Below are positions 10,453 to 18,910 of a stretch of 64,000 nt of DNA, piece by piece (the stretch's first letter is position 1; every line of letters begins with the position of its first letter). The notes below the pieces were generated by a model. The model saw only the letters and a list, made by a program, of their open reading frames with translations. It made no database searches and was not told the DNA's origin. The translations under genes and the position numbers were made by a program. The stretch is from Ferruginibacter sp. (lineage in GTDB: Bacteria > Bacteroidota > Bacteroidia > Chitinophagales > Chitinophagaceae), in contig JAHBTO010000004.1 of NCBI GenBank assembly GCA_019638525.1, positions 124,001 through 188,000 on the forward strand, written 5' to 3'.

Positions 10453-11430
10453 ATGAAAAAGAAATCATTCCTGTTTTCTATCAAACTGGCAATCCTGTTT
10501 TCTACACTTTTACTACTTATAAACTGCAACAGTAATAATAATGAAACCGGCACTACCAATGTTTCCAATCCACAGGATTCAATAAAAAAAATGCTTGCCC
10601 GTGGCGACTATCTTGTTAATCATGTTTCAAGATGTTTAACATGCCATAGCCAGCGTAACTATAACCAGTTTTCGGGCCCTGTAGTACCCGGCACAGAAGG
10701 CATGGGCGGCGAAGAATTTGGTAAGAATTATCATGTACAGGGAATTGTGTATGCCCGTAACATAACCCCTGATACCGTTAATGGTATTGGCAGTTGGACC
10801 GACGAAGAAATTGCAAGGGCCATTACCAGGGGCATCAGTAAAAATGGCGATACGCTTTACCGCATGATGCCCTTTGCACACTTTAACCAAATGAGCAAAG
10901 AAGATGTGTACAGTATTATTGCCTACCTGCGCACTTTAAAACCTAATAATAATAAAGTACCTGCAAGAAAACTTGAAGTTAAAGCTTCTGCTGTTTACCC
11001 GGTTTTAAAAAGTTCGTCATTAGAGGCTAATGTAAAACCCGATGTAATGGAGATGGCAAAATACGGTGGTTATCTTGTAGCGAGCGCCGCCTGTATGGAT
11101 TGCCATACACCGATGAAGAATGGAGAATATGAACAGGATAAGTTGTTTTCGGGCGGGTTGCAATTCAATATGGGTTCATTTGTAGCCAACTCGGCAAACC
11201 TAACCCCCGACAGTGCTACAGGCATTGGCTCCTGGAGCGAACAGATGTTTCTTGATAAATTTAAACTGTACAGAGATCCAGCTGTTTACAGTGCTAACCC
11301 CGGAAGAAATAATTCTGTAATGCCCTGGACAGCATTTACCAATATGGATGATTTTGATATTAAAGCTATTTACAAGTACCTGCGCACATTACCTCCAGTA
11401 AAAAACCTGGTGGTTAAATATCCGCAATAA
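10453..11430 (+). CDS. Diheme cytochrome c lipoprotein, copy 2
   Basis: The 325-residue protein is a tandem paralogue of the gene at 9319. The same layout is present: a membrane segment ending in a possible lipidation Cys (Cys25 in LLINCNSN; Asn at -1 is unusual), an Asn-rich linker, then heme motifs CLTCH at 61-65 and CMDCH at 214-218. Shared blocks include QFSGP, GTEGMGG, DTVNGIG and NVKPDV. Function is inferred as periplasmic electron transfer. A terminator lies between the copies, so they may be differently expressed. It converges with rimO. Confidence 0.85.
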   Translation: MKKKSFLFSIKLAILFSTLLLLINCNSNNNETGTTNVSNPQDSIKKMLARGDYLVNHVSRCLTCHSQRNYNQFSGPVVPGTEGMGGEEFGKNYHVQGIVYARNITPDTVNGIGSWTDEEIARAITRGISKNGDTLYRMMPFAHFNQMSKEDVYSIIAYLRTLKPNNNKVPARKLEVKASAVYPVLKSSSLEANVKPDVMEMAKYGGYLVASAACMDCHTPMKNGEYEQDKLFSGGLQFNMGSFVANSANLTPDSATGIGSWSEQMFLDKFKLYRDPAVYSANPGRNNSVMPWTAFTNMDDFDIKAIYKYLRTLPPVKNLVVKYPQ

Positions 11431-11465
11431 TTATTTTGTAAAAGATTATTATTTCATCCCGGCAA

Positions 11466-12773
11466 CTAAACAACTTCGCCTTCTATATCGTAATCGTAGG
11501 CACGGGTAATTTTTACATTTACAAAATCACCTATCGGTAATTTCTTTTTCGATTGGATGATAACTTCATTATCAACTTCCACACTGTCAAATTCTGTACG
11601 GCCTAAATAACGGCCTGCTTCTTTTTTATCTATCAGCACTTTAAAAACCTTTCCCACTTTTTCCATATTTTTCCCCAGGCTTATCTCCTGTTGCACTTCC
11701 ATTATTTCCTGCGCCCGTTCTTCTTTTTCTTCTGCAGGTATATTATCTGTAAGTTGATAAGCACTTGTGCCTTCTTCGTGGCTGTAAGTAAATATGCCTA
11801 CTCTATCGAAACGCATTTTTTGTAAAAACAATTTTAGTTCCTCAACATCATCCCTTGTTTCGCCCGGGAAGCCGGCAATTAAAGTAGTGCGTAAACATAT
11901 ACCCGGTATGCGGTTTCTTATTTCGCCAATAAGGCCTTCCATTTCTTCACGGGTTATTTGCCTTTTCATCAATTTTAACATGTTGTTGGCTGCATGTTGC
12001 AAGGGCATATCTAAGTAGTTGCAGATATTCTCTCTTTCTTTGATGGCGTCAATAATTTCAATTGGAAATTTAGACGGGTAGGCATAATGAAGCCTGATCC
12101 ATTCTAATCCTTTTACATCGGCAAGTGCATGAAGCAGTTTGGGCAGCTCTCTTTTTTTATAAATATCCAATCCGTAATAAGTTAGCTCCTGTGCAATCAG
12201 CATCACTTCTTTCACGCCCCTGTCAACCAAACGTTTTGCTTCATCAACCAGCAATTCTATCGGCCTGCTAACATGGTTACCTCTCATTAATGGAATGGCG
12301 CAAAAAGCACAGGTGCGGTTGCAGCCTTCACTAATCTTCATATAAGCATAATGCTGTGGCGTATAAAGTAACCTTTCTCCAACAAGGTCGGTCTTGTAAT
12401 CGGCTTCGAAAGTTTTTAAAATAATAGGCAACTCCATCGTACCAAAATATGCATCTACTTCGGGTATCTCTTCTTCCAGGTTGTTTTTATAGCGTTCGCT
12501 CAGGCATCCCGTTACATATACTTTATCCAGCTTGCCCCTTTTTTTCAACTCTACCTGTTGCAAAATAGTATTGATACTTTCTTCTTTAGCTTTTTCAATA
12601 AACCCGCATGTATTTACCACTACTATATTATGATCCATTTTTGCATTTTCATGCACCACGTCAATATCATTAGCAATCAACTGCCCGCTCAACACTTCGC
12701 TATCCACCATGTTTTTACTGCACCCCAGTGTAATGATGTTTACCTTGTCTTTTTTAATAGATTTTGTCTTCAT
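11466..12773 (-). CDS. rimO: Ribosomal protein S12 methylthiotransferase RimO
   Basis: The 435-residue radical SAM enzyme methylthiolates an aspartate of ribosomal protein S12. The N-terminal UPF0004 domain begins NIITLGCSKNMVDSEVLSG with Cys residues for the auxiliary cluster. The radical SAM CxxxCxxC motif is in SEGCNRTCAFCAIPLMRG, and a C-terminal TRAM domain (about 370-435) ends the protein. I start at the ATG at 12773 rather than a TTG five codons upstream, because a TACCTTTG promoter element lies at 12786-12793. It is the last gene of the rpmB-rpmG-DUF4295-ftsY-rimO neighbourhood but has its own promoter. Confidence 0.94.
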   Translation of the reverse strand: MKTKSIKKDKVNIITLGCSKNMVDSEVLSGQLIANDIDVVHENAKMDHNIVVVNTCGFIEKAKEESINTILQQVELKKRGKLDKVYVTGCLSERYKNNLEEEIPEVDAYFGTMELPIILKTFEADYKTDLVGERLLYTPQHYAYMKISEGCNRTCAFCAIPLMRGNHVSRPIELLVDEAKRLVDRGVKEVMLIAQELTYYGLDIYKKRELPKLLHALADVKGLEWIRLHYAYPSKFPIEIIDAIKERENICNYLDMPLQHAANNMLKLMKRQITREEMEGLIGEIRNRIPGICLRTTLIAGFPGETRDDVEELKLFLQKMRFDRVGIFTYSHEEGTSAYQLTDNIPAEEKEERAQEIMEVQQEISLGKNMEKVGKVFKVLIDKKEAGRYLGRTEFDSVEVDNEVIIQSKKKLPIGDFVNVKITRAYDYDIEGEVV

Positions 12774-12785
12774 AATAATCAGCGG

Positions 12786-12793
12786 CAAAGGTA
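12786..12793 (-). promoter_or_regulatory. -7 promoter element TACCTTTG for rimO
   Basis: The reverse-strand octamer matches TAnnTTTG and lies 12 bases before the rimO ATG. It supports the chosen start and implies a very short leader. Confidence 0.5.
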
Positions 12794-13264
12794 AGCCATT
12801 GACAGCGCAGTTTTAAAAGTAGGTTTTAAACTTTTTACTTAAAATATAATCTATTTATCAGCGAATGTTTTTTAAACAAGCCGGTACAAGTTAGATAGAA
12901 GAAGAGCCTATAAGCCCAAGCAGTATGATGAAGATGACAGGACTAAATTTAAGAGTAGTTTATTCACAGTATAGTGCTGTTTGTCATGATAATGTAATTG
13001 AATGCCGATTATTAAAAACCATTTAACGCCACTTTAACTGGCTTTTGTATTTTCTTAACAGCGCACCATAAATTTTCTTTGGATATTTGTATCAGCAATT
13101 AAAAATAAAACAATAAAGATTTTCTCATAAGCAGTTAGTTTTGGTAACCGGCCCCTGTTTCTACAGGGGCTTTTCTTTTGCCTTACTTATCGCATCATGA
13201 GTTTTTAAAACTGTAGAATATATGTAGTGTGCAGCTGTTTTACAACTATAGTAACTGAATATTA
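12794..13264. other. 470-bp gap between rimO and ftsY with an orphan rightward terminator
   Basis: No gene of normal size is found here. A 33-codon rightward ORF (12925-13026, starting MMKMTGLNLRVV) is possible but lacks a clear promoter or family resemblance. A strong rightward terminator is at 13151-13179, with no rightward gene before it. The AT-rich stretch 13080-13150 could belong to a short non-coding transcript. Confidence 0.5.
13151..13179 (+). terminator. Orphan rightward intrinsic terminator
   Basis: The stem GCCCCTGT / ACAGGGGC (8 bp, loop TTCT) is followed by TTTTCTTTT on the + strand only. Read leftward, the stem is followed by mixed sequence, so it is not the ftsY terminator. 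It implies a rightward transcript starting between 12794 and 13150. Confidence 0.75.
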
Positions 13265-14227
13265 TTATAGTTTAAACAAACTATCTACAAAATCCTGCTT
13301 ATTAAAAACCAACAAGTCTTCGGCTTTTTCGCCCACTCCAATAAATTTTACCGGAATTTTAAATTGATTGGCAATGGCCAACACCACTCCACCCTTTGCC
13401 GTACCATCTAATTTAGTTATGGTAAGGGCTGTAACATCAGTAGCTGCTGTAAAATGTTTTGCCTGTTCAAGTGCATTTTGCCCGGTGCTGCCATCAAGTA
13501 CAAGCACTATCTCGTGTGGTGCATCGGGAACCACTTTTTGAATTACTCTTTTAATTTTTGAAAGTTCATCCATTAAATGTGCCTTGTTATGCAAACGGCC
13601 TGCTGTGTCAATAATTATCACATCTACATTTTTTGCAACGCCGCTGTTTACGGTATCAAAAGCTACAGCTGCAGGGTCGCTGCCCATATCTTTTTTTACA
13701 ATTGGTACACCTGCACGTTCGCTCCAAATTGTAAGTTGGTCAACTGCTGCCGCACGAAAAGTATCGGCAGCGCCAAGCAAAACAGATTTGCCTGCAAGCT
13801 TAAAATTATGTGCCAATTTACCGATAGTGGTTGTTTTACCAACACCATTTACACCCACCACTAAAATGATATGAGGTTTATGCCCCGGTGGCAATTCATA
13901 ATCGGTATAACTGTTATCCTGCGGCGCTGCAACTAATATATTCTGAATTTCTTCCTTTAGTATTATGTTAAGCTCTGCAGTATTTAGATATTTATCCCTG
14001 GCAACTCTTTTTTCAATCTGATCTATAATTTTTACAGTAGTTTCAATACCCACATCGGCGCTCACTAATGCGTTTTCAAGTTCATCAAGCACCGCTTCAT
14101 CAACTGTGCTTTTACCGGCAATGGCTTTTGTTATCTTGCTAAAAAATCCTTCCCTTGTTTTTTCAAGGCCCTGGTCTAATGTTTCCTTTTGTTCTTTTTT
14201 ACCAAAAAGTTTATTAAAAAGTCCCAT
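13265..14227 (-). CDS. ftsY: Signal recognition particle receptor FtsY
   Basis: The 320-residue SRP-type GTPase has the NG domain and only a short charged N-terminus, lacking the long acidic A-domain of E. coli. G1 is GVNGVGKTTTIGKLA (about residue 125), followed by the DTFRAAAVDQL insertion-box region, G3 DTAGR, and TKLDGTAKGG near the C-terminus. It docks SRP-ribosome complexes at the inner membrane for co-translational insertion. It lies in the rpmB-rpmG-DUF4295-ftsY order common in Bacteroidetes and is probably co-transcribed with the ribosomal protein genes upstream. Confidence 0.96.
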   Translation of the reverse strand: MGLFNKLFGKKEQKETLDQGLEKTREGFFSKITKAIAGKSTVDEAVLDELENALVSADVGIETTVKIIDQIEKRVARDKYLNTAELNIILKEEIQNILVAAPQDNSYTDYELPPGHKPHIILVVGVNGVGKTTTIGKLAHNFKLAGKSVLLGAADTFRAAAVDQLTIWSERAGVPIVKKDMGSDPAAVAFDTVNSGVAKNVDVIIIDTAGRLHNKAHLMDELSKIKRVIQKVVPDAPHEIVLVLDGSTGQNALEQAKHFTAATDVTALTITKLDGTAKGGVVLAIANQFKIPVKFIGVGEKAEDLLVFNKQDFVDSLFKL

Positions 14228-14319
14228 AGCAAATGATTATAGATGTCATTGTATTTCTAAAATAAACAAAGCCTCCCGTTTATCGGAAAGCTTTGTATAA
14301 TTTTTTCAAGCAAGATGTC

Positions 14320-14490
14320 TTAGCTGGCTAAGTATTCTTTTATTTTGTCTTTATGTACGATAGCTTCCTTAAAAGTGTAAGCACCTGTTTTAGGGCTACG
14401 TAAAGTACGTATCACTTTTGTCCAGTTTTTTGCTTCTGCTGCTGCTTTCTGGTCTTTGGTCTTTATCGCTGTTTTAGCTGCTTTTGCCAT
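14320..14490 (-). CDS. DUF4295 small basic protein
   Basis: A 56-residue Lys-rich protein was read directly from the reverse strand: ATG at 14490, stop at 14320. It starts MAKAAKTAIKTKDQ and carries the central RSPKTGAYTFKEAIV, characteristic of the DUF4295 family found between rpmG and ftsY in Bacteroidetes. Function is unknown. The position inside a ribosomal protein cluster and the basic composition suggest a ribosome-associated role; this is inference. Confidence 0.88.
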   Translation of the reverse strand: MAKAAKTAIKTKDQKAAAEAKNWTKVIRTLRSPKTGAYTFKEAIVHKDKIKEYLAS

Positions 14491-14586
14491 TGTTGTATAT
14501 TAATATTGTGAAAGTTTATTTTTATGTAATCGTTTAACCCAGATATGGCATTACAAATTGTAATTGCCATTTTTTAGTGGGTATAA

Positions 14587-14769
14587 TTACTTTATCTCTT
14601 TATGAACAGTTACCTTTTTTAAAATAGGATTAAGTTTCCTTAACTCTAAACGCTCAGGAGTGTTCTTTTTATTTTTAGTGGTAATGTACCTGCTTGTACC
14701 GGCCATTCCGCTTGTTTTATGTTCGGTACATTCCAAAATCACCTGTACCCTGTTGCCTTTCTTTGCCAT
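14587..14769 (-). CDS. rpmG: 50S ribosomal protein L33
   Basis: The 60-residue basic protein starts [20 protein letters not shown] and continues with [20 protein letters not shown], the L33 signature. Only one Cys is present, so this is a zinc-independent (C-minus) form lacking the paired CxxC motifs. It is a component of the large subunit near the E site. It lies 23 bp after rpmB and upstream of the DUF4295 gene. Confidence 0.95.
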   Translation of the reverse strand: MAKKGNRVQVILECTEHKTSGMAGTSRYITTKNKKNTPERLELRKLNPILKKVTVHKEIK

Positions 14770-14792
14770 TGTTATTTATTTAATGCTTTTAA

Positions 14793-15029
14793 TTAGATTT
14801 TTTCGCCTGCAGCACGCAATTGCTTAACTACAGAGTATAAACCATTCTTATTAATGGTTCTGATAGCTTCAGATGATACTTTAAGTGTAACCCACTTATC
14901 TTCTTCTGCAAGAAAATAACGTTTAGTTTGCAAGTTTGGTAAAAACCTGCGTTTTGTTTTAATATTTGAGTGAGAAACCTTATTTCCTGTAACCGGCTTC
15001 TTTCCTGTAACCTGACATACTCTGGCCAT
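14793..15029 (-). CDS. rpmB: 50S ribosomal protein L28
   Basis: The 78-residue protein starts [20 protein letters not shown], the classic L28 N-terminus, and continues with the expected basic [13 protein letters not shown] segment. Length is normal. It is the first gene of the leftward ribosomal/ftsY cluster, with a TACCTTTG promoter element at 15049-15056. Confidence 0.96.
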   Translation of the reverse strand: MARVCQVTGKKPVTGNKVSHSNIKTKRRFLPNLQTKRYFLAEEDKWVTLKVSSEAIRTINKNGLYSVVKQLRAAGEKI

Positions 15030-15048
15030 AGTGCTAATTTTTGGACGG

Positions 15049-15056
15049 CAAAGGTA
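15049..15056 (-). promoter_or_regulatory. -7 promoter element TACCTTTG for rpmB cluster
   Basis: The reverse-strand TAnnTTTG match lies 19 bases before the rpmB ATG and is the likely main promoter for rpmB-rpmG-DUF4295-ftsY. Confidence 0.5.
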
Positions 15057-15162
15057 AGGTTAAATATTAATAATTACTGTTTGAAAAGCAAGAAATTTTG
15101 ATTTTTTGCCAAAATCTACCCACATTTCAGGGCAAATTGTTAATAAGCCTAACTTTATTAAT

Positions 15163-17337
15163 ATGAAATTATTAAAAATAATCATTTTTATTTTTCTACC
15201 TGTTTTAAATGGATGGACAATAAAAGCTACTGCCCAGTCTATTATCCCGCTAACAAAAGGAATGATTATCTCTAAATCGGTTATAATTAAGCAGGGAAAT
15301 TACCGGTTAACAGCCGGTGATTCAATAAACCAACCACTTATAACTATTATAGGGAATAATTTTACCGTAGATTTTAACCATACTTTTTTGAAAGGTAATA
15401 GCTCCCAACTATTCCCCAACCAATTTCATGGCTTGGCAGTTTTAATTAAAGGCAATAATATAACTATAAAAAATGCCCGGATTAGTGGCTATAAAATTGC
15501 CCTGATGGCTCAGGATTGCAATGGACTTACCATTGAAAATTGTGATTTCAGCTATAATTACAGGCAGCGTTTGCAAAGCAACTGGCAGCATGAAGATGTG
15601 AGCGACTGGATGAGTTATCACCACAACGAAAATGACGAATGGCTTAGATATGGTGCGGGCATTTATTTAAAAGATTGCAACAAAGCTGTTATAAAACAAA
15701 ATAAAATCACCGGTGGGCAATGTGCATTAATGATGATGCGGTGCAATGACGGGCTGGTAACCGATAACGATTTTTCTTTTAACTCAGCCATTGGTATTGG
15801 TATGTACCGTAGTAACCGAAACTTTATCATGAACAACAAACTTGATTTTAATGTACGTGGCCATAGTTTTGGTTTTTATAACCGGGGGCAGGATAGCGCA
15901 GGTATACTGGCTTTTGAACAATGTAATGATAATGTGATAGCCTATAACAGTGTAACACACAGCGGCGATGGATTTTTTTTATGGGCCGGACAAACAACAA
16001 TGGATAACGGCCTTGGTGGTTGTAATGACAATTACTTGTACAAAAACGATTTTAGCTATGCCCCAACAAATGGTGTAGAAGTTACTTTTAGCAAAAATTT
16101 TATTATTAACAATATTATAAATGAATGCGACAATGGGATTTGGGGCGGCTATAGTTGGAATACTAGTATTGCCGGAAATTCTTTTTTTAAGAATAAAACA
16201 GCAATTGCAATTGAACACGGACAAAATATATCTATATCAGGTAATAAGTTTAATGGCGATGTACAGGATGGTATTAAATTGTGGGCAAGGCATACACAGC
16301 CTGCCGACTGGGGCTATGCTCAAAAAAGAATTACAACCAGTATGAACTACCTCATCTTGGATAATTCATTTCAAAATGAAAACAATGCAATAAATGCAAC
16401 CCTTACTGATAATATTGCTTTGGATAAAAACAAATTCATCCATTGTAAAAAAGATATTAAAACCGACAGCAGTGTTACAAACCTTAAAATACAATCTACA
16501 AGTTTAGTTGATTCTGCAGTGTACGTTCCGGAAATATTAGGCACCTGGAAAAACACCAACATCCCTGTTACTAATTTTAGTAAAGGAAGAGATCAAATGA
16601 AGATAACCGAATGGGGGCCTTACGATTTTCGCTACCCCATCATTTTTTTAAAAAAGATAGACAGTAACCACACCTACCATTTTGATATATTGGGGCCTAA
16701 AGGAAAATGGAAAATAAAAAAATCAAAAGATGTAAAAAACATCAGCCAGCAAAGCGGTAGTTTCCCTGCAAGCATAACAGCACAGCAAAATGGTACCGAT
16801 GTTGAGTTGGAATTAGAATATACTGGCGAAGCCTTTACAGACCAATTTGGCACACAACAAGCTGCTGAAAAAAAACATAGCTTCTCTTTTAGGGATTTTA
16901 AACCAGATATTAAATGGCAGGTAAATTGGTACGGATGGGATGCAGCACATGACCCTAACAAAAACTACCAGGTTTTTAAAACTGTTTTCAATAATAAGCC
17001 TTTACAAACCGAGCAGGTAAAAGATATTAACTATACCTGGTGGGGCGCTATTGGCAAAGGTTTACCGGCCGATTCGTTTGCCGTTGTTGCTACCGCAAAC
17101 ATTAATTTGGCTGCAGGCACATATACCCTTTCTGTTACAGCCGATGATTTGGTAAAAGTATTTGTTGATGATAAATTAGTGATTGACTTTTGGGATGTAT
17201 CAAAATACAAATATGATGAAGATATGCACCATGAAGCAACAATAAAATTACAAGGCAGGCATAACTTAAGAATTGAACAGGCAGAAAATGCCGGCTTTGC
17301 AACGTTGATATTTAAAATAAAACCATTAAATGAATAA
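15163..17337 (+). CDS. Exported parallel beta-helix protein with C-terminal PA14-like domain
   Basis: The ATG at 15163 gives 724 residues with a clean signal peptide (about 1-26, ending ATAQS); a TTG 19 codons upstream would bury it. Residues about 70-450 contain repeated N-rich units such as NGLTIENCDFSYN, KAVIKQNKITGG and NISISGNKFNG, typical of right-handed beta-helix (NosD/pectate-lyase-like) repeats. The last roughly 130 residues (TYTLSVTADDLVKVFVDDKL) look like a PA14 carbohydrate-binding domain. Such proteins usually act on or bind polysaccharides outside the cell. No catalytic residues could be assigned. It ends two bases before the OsmC start, so the two may be co-transcribed. Confidence 0.8.
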   Translation: MKLLKIIIFIFLPVLNGWTIKATAQSIIPLTKGMIISKSVIIKQGNYRLTAGDSINQPLITIIGNNFTVDFNHTFLKGNSSQLFPNQFHGLAVLIKGNNITIKNARISGYKIALMAQDCNGLTIENCDFSYNYRQRLQSNWQHEDVSDWMSYHHNENDEWLRYGAGIYLKDCNKAVIKQNKITGGQCALMMMRCNDGLVTDNDFSFNSAIGIGMYRSNRNFIMNNKLDFNVRGHSFGFYNRGQDSAGILAFEQCNDNVIAYNSVTHSGDGFFLWAGQTTMDNGLGGCNDNYLYKNDFSYAPTNGVEVTFSKNFIINNIINECDNGIWGGYSWNTSIAGNSFFKNKTAIAIEHGQNISISGNKFNGDVQDGIKLWARHTQPADWGYAQKRITTSMNYLILDNSFQNENNAINATLTDNIALDKNKFIHCKKDIKTDSSVTNLKIQSTSLVDSAVYVPEILGTWKNTNIPVTNFSKGRDQMKITEWGPYDFRYPIIFLKKIDSNHTYHFDILGPKGKWKIKKSKDVKNISQQSGSFPASITAQQNGTDVELELEYTGEAFTDQFGTQQAAEKKHSFSFRDFKPDIKWQVNWYGWDAAHDPNKNYQVFKTVFNNKPLQTEQVKDINYTWWGAIGKGLPADSFAVVATANINLAAGTYTLSVTADDLVKVFVDDKLVIDFWDVSKYKYDEDMHHEATIKLQGRHNLRIEQAENAGFATLIFKIKPLNE

Positions 17338-17339
17338 AC

Positions 17340-17759
17340 ATGGCAACACATACGGTTAAAACAGTCTTTAATGAAAACATGTCATTTACATCTACCATTA
17401 ACGGGCATAATGTTAGGATGGATACCACGCCTGATGATGGAGGTAACGATAGCGGCCCAAGCCCCAAACGACTGATGCTGGCTTCACTGGCAGGTTGTAC
17501 AGGAATAGATGTGGTTTCTATTTTAAATAAGATGAAAGTTAAGTTTAGTGATTTTAATATTAATATAGATGCCGCACTTACCAACGAACATCCAAAATAT
17601 TACAACAAGGTTAAACTAACATACAGCATAAAATTAGATGCTTCAGACCATGCAAAAATGGAAAAAGCTGTTGCCTTATCGCAGGATAAATATTGCGGTG
17701 TAGCAGCCATGTTTAAAGCCTTTGCATCGCTTGAAACTGAAATCATTTATCTTGATTAG
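17340..17759 (+). CDS. OsmC family protein
   Basis: The 139-residue protein has the two family-defining cysteines: Cys53 in LAGCTGIDVVS and Cys119 in DKYCGVAAM. OsmC/Ohr proteins reduce organic hydroperoxides with this pair; the YhfA-like subgroup is less well defined, and this sequence (GPSPKRLMLASLAGC) fits that OsmC-like group. It follows the beta-helix gene closely. The stop codon overlaps the stop of the convergent EamA gene by 4 bp. Confidence 0.88.
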   Translation: MATHTVKTVFNENMSFTSTINGHNVRMDTTPDDGGNDSGPSPKRLMLASLAGCTGIDVVSILNKMKVKFSDFNINIDAALTNEHPKYYNKVKLTYSIKLDASDHAKMEKAVALSQDKYCGVAAMFKAFASLETEIIYLD

Positions 17760-18658
17760 TTTAGGATACCAGTTTTTATAAGATGCTGATCTTTTTGTTG
17801 CCTGGCAATACGCATCATTTGTAAAGCAACTGCAAATATTATCAGCAAAAGTCCAATATAAAACTGGCTGTGCAGATTTATATTTTCTTTAAAAAAGATA
17901 AATGCCATAATGATACCATACACTGGCTCCAGGTTATATGTAAGGTTTGCAGTAAATGCAGAAATTTTTTTTAAAGCATTCAACTGTAAATCAAAACTAA
18001 GTACAGTGCAAAACCATGCAAGCACCAATAACCACAACCAATCAGTAGTTGTTGGCGCATAATAAACGGCAGGAAAAAATATTAAATATACTGGTACAAT
18101 AAAAGTAAGCGCAAGCAGGCCACCGCCCAGTTCGTACAGCGTTAATATTTTGGGCGAATAAGTATGTAATAATTTTTTATTAAAGATGGGGAACAAAGCG
18201 CTGCCTACTGCAGATAACAATCCAAATACAATACCCAGTTTGTACTGTGGATGAAAATCAAAAATTATATAGATGCCCAAAATTGCCAGCAATCCCAACA
18301 GAATCTCAACAACAGAAAGCTTTCTTTTTAAAATAACCGGTTCAAATAAAGCCGTAAAAAATCCTGTAGCACTAAAACAAACCAACGCTACTGAAACATT
18401 GGCATATTTTACACTTCCATAAAACGTAACCCAATGCAAGGCCACAATTACACCTACTCCAAAAATTTTAAGCATATCATTAAAAGGGATACGCATCAAT
18501 TGTTTTTTATAAACCAAAATGGCGCCAAGTGTTACCACTGTTATAAAAAGCCTGAACCAAACAAGCAGCCCTTCATTTAATGTAATTAGCTTACCCAGTA
18601 TAGCAGTAAACCCTGCTAAAAAAACAGCAACATGAAGTTGTATAAGGGCTTTTTTCAT
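17756..18658 (-). CDS. EamA/DMT-family transporter
   Basis: The 300-residue polytopic protein has about ten hydrophobic segments in two homologous EamA halves (about 5-135 and 150-285). The first half contains the typical LHWVTFYGSVKYANVSVALV segment and the second the NLEPVYGIIMAFIFF segment. DMT-superfamily members export small metabolites or amino acids, but the substrate cannot be inferred. The leftward gene has a TATATTTG element at 18663-18670 directly before its ATG and converges with the OsmC gene. Confidence 0.88.
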   Translation of the reverse strand: MKKALIQLHVAVFLAGFTAILGKLITLNEGLLVWFRLFITVVTLGAILVYKKQLMRIPFNDMLKIFGVGVIVALHWVTFYGSVKYANVSVALVCFSATGFFTALFEPVILKRKLSVVEILLGLLAILGIYIIFDFHPQYKLGIVFGLLSAVGSALFPIFNKKLLHTYSPKILTLYELGGGLLALTFIVPVYLIFFPAVYYAPTTTDWLWLLVLAWFCTVLSFDLQLNALKKISAFTANLTYNLEPVYGIIMAFIFFKENINLHSQFYIGLLLIIFAVALQMMRIARQQKDQHLIKTGILN

Positions 18659-18662
18659 TACT

Positions 18663-18670
18663 CAAATATA
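18663..18670 (-). promoter_or_regulatory. -7 promoter element TATATTTG for EamA gene
   Basis: The reverse-strand TAnnTTTG match ends four bases from the ATG at 18658, so the mRNA would be leaderless. Confidence 0.5.
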
Positions 18671-18880
18671 CGCCGTCGGGTTAACCTATATTATTTTAAG
18701 ACTGTTGTATAAAAATTAGCGTTGGCGTATAAAAAATTGTGAAACTGAAATTGTAATTCATTAAAAATAACAGACAAGTTCAATATGTTGTATTGTCTTT
18801 ATTTCAATAAAAAAAAGTATCCGTAAATACTCTATTTAAAAAATAACATCTCCGCTAAACTGCAAACCCCCAAACATCTT

Positions 18881-18888
18881 TATATTTG
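18881..18888 (+). promoter_or_regulatory. -7 promoter element TATATTTG for DUF2723 gene
   Basis: This TAnnTTTG match lies 22 bases before the ATG at 18911. It shares a divergent 250-bp intergenic region with the EamA promoter. Confidence 0.5.
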
Positions 18889-18910
18889 CCAACTTATAAC
18901 CAATATAATT

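Noticed and set aside
12925..13026. 33-codon rightward ORF between rimO and ftsY
   Set aside because: No promoter or family match; kept only as one explanation of the orphan terminator.
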